A stretch of 11,718 bases of DNA from Irineochytrium annulatum (lineage: Eukaryota; Chytridiomycota; Chytridiomycetes; Chytridiales; Chytridiaceae). A program made the position numbers and the translations under genes. Positions 9,101 to 11,718 of this stretch are shown piece by piece. The stretch lies in NCBI GenBank assembly GCA_027600665.1, contig JADGJL010000951.1, positions 1 to 11,718 of the forward strand, given 5' to 3'. Positions within the stretch are counted from its first letter, which is position 1; each line of letters opens with the position of its first letter. The notes under the pieces are model-generated. The model saw nothing but the letters and a program-made list of their open reading frames with translations, ran no database searches and was not told the DNA's origin.

Positions 9101-10694
9101 TTGTTATCGGCGGTCCTTGTGTCACGAACGGCTATATCAACTCCCCGGAAGGGAATGCAACGAAGTTTCTCGATGATCCTTTTGACGGGAGCAAGATGTA
9201 CAGAACTGGAGACCTGGTACGTTTCGTACCTTACGCTCGTTGTGCTTGTCTAAAAAAGCGTTATTGTAGGGACGCTGGCTTCCTAACGGCCACATTCAAA
9301 TGCTTGGTCGCCGCGACAATCAAGTTAAGCTGCGTGGATACAGACTCGAGCTAGACGAGATTGCAAATGCCATATGCTCACACCCTATGGTAAAACTGGC
9401 CGCAGCCATAGTGAAGGACAATGTCTTGGTCGCCTACGTTTCTCCTGATGTGCCGGCTAAGGACGAGTTGCGCGAGGCGGTGGCAAAGCATCTCCCCTAC
9501 TACATGATCCCTGCCATTTTTGTTGGAATGGAGGATATGCCGAGAAATTCGAATGGCAAGATCGACCGTGTTTACCTCTCTGCTCTGCCCGTACATAGCG
9601 TTGGCGCATCCGATTTGGAACTGAACTCGATTGAAATGAAACTCGCGGAGCTTTGGAGGTTGCTTTTGAAGACAGATCAACCGATCGGGTGGAATTCCTC
9701 ATACTTCGAGCTAGGAGGTGACTCTTTGTCGGTGATGAGAATGATCGCAATGGCGAACGAGTCTGGACTGGTATTTAAGACCACGGATGTGTTTAAGACG
9801 CCAACCTTGCGCGCGCTTTGCAGCATCGGCGGGGGGAGCATTTCGCCGCAGGCAAGCGCTCAAATAAAGGCCGCCGACTCAAATGGTCGGAATCCTATTG
9901 TTCGTAAGGACGCAAAGTACCGTGTCCTTTGCTTACACGGCTACGGTACGAGCGCGGACATTCTGAAGGGCCAACTCGCAAAAGTTGTCGAATCGATGCC
10001 TGAAGTGGATTTCGTTTTTATGGATGCCCCATTTATTACGAAAGATTCCGGTACGCTAAACCATCCACTATTCCTGCAATTCCTTCCTCGATGATGTGTT
10101 ATTGACCAATTGACTCATTTTTGCAGACGTGAAACATATTTTTGATGGGCCATACCACATGTGGTGGTCGTCTGCCCGAGACGCCAATCGTGCAAAGATG
10201 ATCCAGTTTTCGGCATCTAAAGTGCTTGCTGTCATTGACGAGATCGGAGGCGTAGACGGCATGATTGCGTTCTCGCAAGGGGCCGAGCTGGCCCAGTATT
10301 TGTCCTGCTCGGGGCCAAGATCACCGTCGTGGCGTTTTATCGTCCTGATGTCATGCTGCAACACCATTTCCAAATATAGCGGATATCGGAAGTCGTTGGT
10401 GAGGTCCTTGCACGTCGTCGGCTCGGACTTCGAGGAGGGAAAGTCGACTGTCAACCGGAAACAATTCTACGAGAACCGGATTTTAAGACACAACGCTGGC
10501 CACGAGATCCCCCGGACTGATTTGTTCTGCGGCTTGCTCGTCTCAGAACTTAAGGCACTTTTGGTGTCATATCAACTGGTACGCAGACAATTTACCCTTT
10601 CAATGTTCTTCTTGCGTCTAAACGGCCTTGTTCGAATTCGTAGGCGCCGACAAAAAGTACGACATCATGGAGCTTTTTCGATTGCCTGCAGTGA
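187..10694 (+). CDS. Non-ribosomal peptide synthetase with FSH1-type hydrolase end, 5' partial
   Basis: Multi-exon gene for a peptide synthetase, C(partial)-A-T-C-A-T-C-A-T-FSH1. Exons read from the sequence: 187..382, 449..860, 912..2535, 2588..3454, 3501..3696, 3747..4158, 4216..5869, 5932..6798, 6845..7040, 7096..7507, 7566..9216, 9270..10050, 10127..10578, 10644..10694. They total 9,771 bases, one frame of 3,256 codons plus TGA, numbered here from Val at 187. All core motifs are intact: three HHxxxDG, three TSG(S/T)TGKPKG, three YGP(T/S)E, three LGGDS, and a Ser-Asp-His hydrolase triad. No internal stop or frameshift appears once introns are removed, so the gene looks functional. The start lies outside the window: 187 follows a splice acceptor and the first C domain lacks its N-terminal motifs. 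The domain family is certain. The product and the exact last exon are inferred. Confidence 0.93.
383..448 (+). other. Intron, 66 bases, phase 1, inside HH|xxxDG of C1
   Basis: GTATGC donor, CTAAC branch at 419-423, TAG acceptor. Splicing creates HHALYDG. Confidence 0.93.
861..911 (+). other. Intron, 51 bases, phase 2, in C1
   Basis: GTCAGT donor, CTGAT branch-like site at 896-900, AAG acceptor. Length is a multiple of three and there is no in-frame stop, so it reads through. It is recognised by alignment with C2 and C3: splicing restores LPIEDVQSIVGTLLNTVPF. Confidence 0.88.
1432..2900 (+). other. Adenylation domain A1
   Basis: Residues about 379-847, interrupted by intron 2536..2587. The domain activates an amino acid as its AMP ester and loads it on T1. 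Core motifs are in order: CGAAYVPLD (A2), TSGTTGKPKG (A3), FDAAQFEIF (A4), NVYGPTEAS (A5), VIGGLCVAKGY (A6), YKTGDL (A7), VKLRGYRVELDE (A8) and NGKIDR with the catalytic Lys (A10). Hand alignment to GrsA gives the specificity residues D-A-F-H-F-G-V-L-V-K. Asp235 and Lys517 equivalents are present, so an alpha-amino acid is expected. The rest of the pocket is mostly hydrophobic. After YKTGDL the sequence is GCW, where A2 and A3 have GRW, a one-base TGC/CGC difference. I cannot name the substrate. Confidence 0.92.
2536..2587 (+). other. Intron, 52 bases, phase 0, between A7 and A8 of A1
   Basis: GTACCA donor, CTAAT branch at 2565-2569, CAG acceptor. Splicing joins YKTGDL to GCWLPNG. Confidence 0.93.
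2930..3165 (+). other. Thiolation (peptidyl carrier) domain T1
   Basis: Residues about 860-938. Carrier domain that receives a 4'-phosphopantetheine arm and tethers the first amino acid. The motif FFELGGDSMSLIRM holds the attachment Ser at 3041..3043 (residue 896). This Ser lies exactly 453 bases into its exon, as in the other two modules. It is followed by an Ala/Gly-rich helix and the VFKTP turn usual for carrier domains. Confidence 0.92.
3455..3500 (+). other. Intron, 46 bases, phase 0, in C2
   Basis: GTACTT donor, CTAAT branch at 3483-3487, TAG acceptor. Splicing joins GIYQ to VVLRDCESF. Confidence 0.93.
3697..3746 (+). other. Intron, 50 bases, phase 1, inside HH|xxxDG of C2
   Basis: GTATAT donor, CTAAA branch-like site near 3723, TAG acceptor. 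Splicing creates HHGIYDG. Confidence 0.93.
4159..4215 (+). other. Intron, 57 bases, phase 2, in C2
   Basis: GTGCTT donor, TTAAC branch at 4194-4198, TAG acceptor. Multiple of three with no in-frame stop. Splicing gives GVDRMVGPLLNTVPF. Confidence 0.9.
4745..6245 (+). other. Adenylation domain A2
   Basis: Residues about 1414-1890, interrupted by intron 5870..5931. The core motifs are complete: SGAAYVVLN (A2), TSGSTGKPKG (A3), FDAAQSEIF (A4), NEYGPSEAS (A5, Ser for the usual Thr), YRTGDI (A7), VKLRGFRLELDE (A8), NGKIDR (A10). Hand-aligned specificity residues are D-A-S-Q-Y-G-E-D-K-K. The pocket carries two acidic residues, at positions equivalent to 322 and 330, which could suit a polar or basic side chain. 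That is an inference only. The domain is clearly closer to A3 than to A1. Confidence 0.92.
5870..5931 (+). other. Intron, 62 bases, phase 0, between A7 and A8 of A2
   Basis: GTACGT donor, TTAAT branch at 5909-5913, TAG acceptor. Splicing joins YRTGDI to GRWLPNG. Confidence 0.93.
6280..6500 (+). other. Thiolation (peptidyl carrier) domain T2
   Basis: Carrier domain of module 2, residues about 1904-1977. The motif FFELGGDSMTLIRM has its phosphopantetheine Ser at 6385..6387 (residue 1939). The following segment ends in VFKTPDLSTLASYA, the usual last helix of the domain. Confidence 0.92.
6799..6844 (+). other. Intron, 46 bases, phase 0, in C3
   Basis: GTACGT donor, GTAAC branch-like site at 6827-6831, CAG acceptor. 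Same length as the equivalent intron in C2. Splicing joins GMFQ to VVLRKCKNR. Confidence 0.93.
7041..7095 (+). other. Intron, 55 bases, phase 1, inside HH|xxxDG of C3
   Basis: GTATTT donor, CTAAT branch at 7080-7084, AAG acceptor. Splicing creates HHAIYDG. Confidence 0.93.
7508..7565 (+). other. Intron, 58 bases, phase 2, in C3
   Basis: GTGCCT donor, CTAAT branch at 7546-7550, T-run then CAG acceptor. Splicing gives DVDRIVGPLLNTVPF. Confidence 0.93.
8095..9585 (+). other. Adenylation domain A3
   Basis: Residues about 2457-2933, interrupted by intron 9217..9269. Core motifs: TGAAYVVLN (A2), TSGSTGKPKG (A3), FDAAQTEIF (A4), NLYGPTECS (A5), YRTGDL (A7), VKLRGYRLELDE (A8), NGKIDR (A10). Hand-aligned specificity residues are D-A-T-Q-Y-G-L-D-N-K. 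Seven of ten match A2; they differ at the positions equivalent to 239 (T/S), 322 (L/E) and 331 (N/K). A2 and A3 may thus take related but not identical amino acids. Substrate not determined. Confidence 0.92.
9217..9269 (+). other. Intron, 53 bases, phase 0, between A7 and A8 of A3
   Basis: GTACGT donor, CTAAA branch-like site at 9250-9254, TAG acceptor. Splicing joins YRTGDL to GRWLPNG. Confidence 0.93.
9620..9835 (+). other. Thiolation (peptidyl carrier) domain T3
   Basis: Last carrier domain, residues about 2946-3018. The motif YFELGGDSLSVMRM has its phosphopantetheine Ser at 9723..9725 (residue 2981), again 453 bases into the exon. Where modules 1 and 2 continue into a new C domain, this one continues through a short Gly/Ser/Ala-rich linker into the hydrolase domain. 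Confidence 0.92.
10051..10126 (+). other. Intron, 76 bases, phase 1, in the FSH1 domain
   Basis: GTACGC donor, TTGAC/TGACT branch-like sites near 10110, T-rich tract then CAG acceptor. Splicing joins DAPFITKDS to DVKHIFDGPY, restoring the family spacing between the DAP and GPY motifs. It has no counterpart in the repeated modules. Confidence 0.9.
10579..10643 (+). other. Probable last intron, 65 bases, phase 0
   Basis: GTACGC donor like its neighbours, CTAAA at 10618-10622, TAG acceptor. Splicing gives a 16-codon tail ending at TGA 10692..10694. Less certain than the others because the tail is not conserved enough to confirm the frame. The unspliced frame runs on to 10971 through low-complexity, Phe-rich sequence. 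Confidence 0.6.
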
Positions 10695-10994
10695 CGAATT
10701 TGCCCTTTCTTTTGTTCTTTCTTTTTTTTTATTCTTCACAAGAAAAACGCCCTTTTTCCGGTTTCATTTCTCCTTTTATTATTCTCTCATTGCAACATTT
10801 ATATTAAGACCCTGTTCTCATTCTGCCCCGGACACCATTCCACGCAAGCATTATTCAACTTTCGAGGCGCATCTACATTCATTCTATTTAAGAATTTTTC
10901 ATGCACCTTACATTTCTACACCTTTTTTTTTAGGCTCTTTAATTCATGATAAAATCATCTCTAAGCACTAATACACTTCGAGCGAAATGTCATT
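10695..10994 (+). other. T-rich 3' flank, no gene seen
   Basis: Three hundred bases between the synthetase stop and the retrotransposon LTR, with T9 runs at 10722-10730 and 10923-10931. No convincing coding frame or RNA gene. It probably holds the 3' untranslated region. No canonical AATAAA occurs in it on the + strand; the nearest, at 11005-11010, is inside the LTR. Confidence 0.6.
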
Positions 10995-11161
10995 TGTTAC
11001 TCATAATAAAAACCAAGGTATTCGATGCGTTTATTCTCTTGACAGCTTGCTTATAAGCTTCCCATAGTATTTCCCAAAGCTACACCCGAGTACCCATAAG
11101 TACGTCACCATCGTCATTGCACCGCCACTATGGTTTTGTCGCAATAATGTGTACTCCAACA
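10995..11161 (-). repeat. Short copia LTR, about 167 bases
   Basis: Read on the - strand it starts TGTTGGAGTACACA directly after the polypurine tract and ends ATTATGAGTAACA, giving the terminal inverted repeat TGTT...AACA. It contains a TATAAG element within the palindrome GCTTATAAGC (11049-11058) and an AATAAA signal (11030-11035 on the complement). The inner edge is well supported. The outer edge rests on the inverted repeat alone, since the partner LTR is not in the window. Confidence 0.65.
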
Positions 11162-11499
11162 CTCCCCCTCAGGCACCGTAGGAATAAGAGAGGTCGCTCG
11201 CCCTCAGGCCCATAATCATTCCTCGACCGCTCCCCCTCTCCTGCGGTCCCCTCCATCGCACTCCCTAATGAACTTGACCAGTTGTGAACTCCGATGGTGG
11301 TTCTATGCTCACGGAACTTTAACATCCTGAGAGGTTTTGTCAAAACGTCGGCGGATTGGTGCGCCGCTTCGAGGTACTCCAATTGAACAACGCCTCGCTC
11401 GACAAGTCCGCGGATGTAGTGGTACCGTAGGTCAATGCGCTTGGATCCGTTGGTGTAGACGTCACTTATGCACATGGCGTTGACCCCTTGTTGTCGTCG
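11128..11499 (-). pseudogene. Copia pol C-terminus (RNase H tail), frameshifted
   Basis: The - strand frame reads YTNGSKRIDLRYHYIRGLVE, then VQLEYLEAAHQSADVLTKPL, both hallmark copia RNase H C-terminal motifs. The expected upstream DNKG motif is present at 11484-11495 but in another frame. One base appears to be missing in a G4 run (11484-11487), so DNKG and VNAM do not connect. The downstream frame has no stop before the polypurine tract and runs into the LTR to about 11128. Both points suggest a decayed copy, though a homopolymer sequencing error could explain the first. Confidence 0.75.
11162..11170 (-). promoter_or_regulatory. Polypurine tract (plus-strand DNA primer site of the retrotransposon)
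   Basis: GAGGGGGAG on the - strand lies immediately before the LTR start TGTTGG, the classic copia arrangement. A second identical GAGGGGGAG occurs at 11230-11238. Confidence 0.75.
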
Positions 11500-11718
11500 T
11501 GGGTCATAATTCCGGGCGGCTCCATCTGAAGGGGTTAGGGATAGGCATTGCCCTGGTGGAGAAAGCAGCAGACATTACTATGCAAATTGTGGAAGAGGAC
11601 ACAGATAAATTTTCGGTTATTACCAAACTAGGCGATACATATTCATTTGGGTTTATTTACCCCCACGCATTACTAGAGCCCATGGTGTCCACCCAGCGCT
11701 CACACGTTTTGCGGAGAT
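11484..11718 (+). CDS. Uncharacterised open frame at window edge, 3' partial
   Basis: A + strand frame is open from after the stop at 11481-11483 to the end of the window, about 78 codons, with a Met at 11580. The first part overlaps the retrotransposon remnant on the other strand and is probably not coding; real coding, if any, would start around 11520-11540. The segment LKGLGIGIALVEKAADITMQ followed by DKFSVITK is reminiscent of the second exon of intracellular lipid-binding (FABP) proteins. The following residues do not continue that match. TTAG at 11535-11538 could be a splice acceptor. I do not assign a function; this may be chance. Confidence 0.25.

Larger units (their letters stand above)
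187..10050 (+). repeat. Three tandem C-A-T genomic modules with conserved exon structure
   Basis: Repeat units start at 187, 3501 and 6845, with starts 3,314 and 3,344 bases apart. Exon lengths in order are 196/412/1624/867 in unit 1, 196/412/1654/867 in unit 2 and 196/412/1651/781 in unit 3, where the last exon diverges after T3. Intron positions and phases (1, 2, 0, 0) are the same in each unit. Intron sequences themselves look unrelated apart from splice signals. Units 2 and 3 share longer identical protein stretches with each other than with unit 1. Confidence 0.93.
9906..10694 (+). other. FSH1-family serine hydrolase domain, presumed product release
   Basis: Residues about 3042-3256, cut by introns 10051..10126 and 10579..10643. 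The domain opens with RVLCLHGYGTSADILKGQL, then FMDAPF, GPYHMWW and the nucleophile elbow AFSQGA, all typical of the FSH1/OVCA2 family of alpha/beta hydrolases. The presumed triad is Ser at 10273..10275 (residue 3139), Asp in VVGSDFEE at 10426..10428 (3190) and His in NAGHEIPR at 10501..10503 (3215). The length of about 210 residues fits the family. In fungal polyketide pathways stand-alone members such as LovG and CitA release or edit thioester-bound products. By analogy this fused copy would hydrolyse the peptide from T3 (inference). Classical NRPS thioesterases belong to a different hydrolase family. Confidence 0.85.
10995..11499 (-). mobile_element. 3' end of a Ty1/copia retrotransposon
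   Basis: On the - strand the order is RNase H tail, polypurine tract, LTR, the standard 3' end of a copia element. It is oriented opposite to the synthetase, with its LTR facing that gene's 3' end. Upstream element sequence (gag, protease, integrase, most of reverse transcriptase) is not recognisable in the remaining 220 bases, so the copy is either truncated near 11490-11520 or broken there. The 5 bases TCATT at 10990-10994 would be the target-site copy on this side. Confidence 0.75.

Noticed and set aside
451..9354. Several separate single-module synthetase genes instead of one
   Set aside because: All breaks between the long frames fall at GT-AG introns with conserved position and phase. 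Splicing gives one continuous frame with no start or terminator between modules.
568..9750. Antisense frames of 60-100 codons within the synthetase
   Set aside because: They mirror the coding strand, carry no recognisable domain and lie within conserved NRPS exons.
9906..10578. Classical type I thioesterase domain
   Set aside because: The motifs LCLHGYGTS, FMDAP, GPYxMWW and FSQGA are those of the FSH1 family, not of the NRPS thioesterase family.
10710..10940. Second gene or small RNA in the 3' flank
   Set aside because: Only T-rich low-complexity sequence; no motif-bearing frame, no tRNA-like folding and no clear splice or start context.
10579..10971. Long Phe-rich C-terminal extension of the hydrolase domain
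   Set aside because: It reads through a good GTACGC...TAG intron into T-rich flank, giving low-complexity residues not seen in FSH1 proteins.

Overview
The window is eukaryotic. It is dominated by one large multi-exon gene on the + strand: the 3' part of a non-ribosomal peptide synthetase (NRPS). Fourteen exons (187..10694) join through thirteen short GT-AG introns of 46-76 bases into a single open frame of 3,256 codons, and the 5' end is missing. Donors are often GTACGY or GTAYNN, and CTAAY-like branch sites sit a short way upstream of most acceptors. This looks like a fungus, or a fungus-like organism such as an oomycete. Nothing seen fixes the lineage.

Layout: (1) 1..186 holds C/T homopolymer tracts, then a branch site and splice acceptor, with no coding sequence that I can support. 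(2) 187..~9835 encodes three complete extension modules in the order C-A-T, C-A-T, C-A-T (C condensation, A adenylation, T thiolation carrier). The first C domain lacks its N-terminal part. (3) ~9906..10694 encodes a C-terminal FSH1-family (LovG/CitA-like) serine hydrolase domain fused to the last carrier. It takes the place of the usual thioesterase, reductase or terminal condensation domain. (4) 10695..10994 is a T-rich, apparently non-coding 3' flank. (5) 10995..~11499 is the 3' end of a Ty1/copia retrotransposon on the - strand: a short LTR, a polypurine tract and a frameshifted RNase H tail. (6) The last ~200 bases carry an open + strand frame that leaves the window and whose identity is uncertain.

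The three modules share the same gene architecture. The exons of 196, 412 and 867 bases recur with exactly the same length, in the same order and with the same intron phases. Only the exon spanning the C-domain end and the A-domain core varies (1624, 1654, 1651). One intron always falls inside the condensation motif HHxxxDG. The enzyme therefore appears to have grown by tandem duplication of a whole genomic module, introns included. Modules 2 and 3 are visibly closer to each other than to module 1.

Expected function: each A domain activates an amino acid, each T domain carries it on phosphopantetheine, each C domain forms a peptide bond, and the hydrolase domain releases the product. The part seen here would add three residues. 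Modules upstream of the window are possible, so the full product length is unknown. No epimerase or methyltransferase domain is present.
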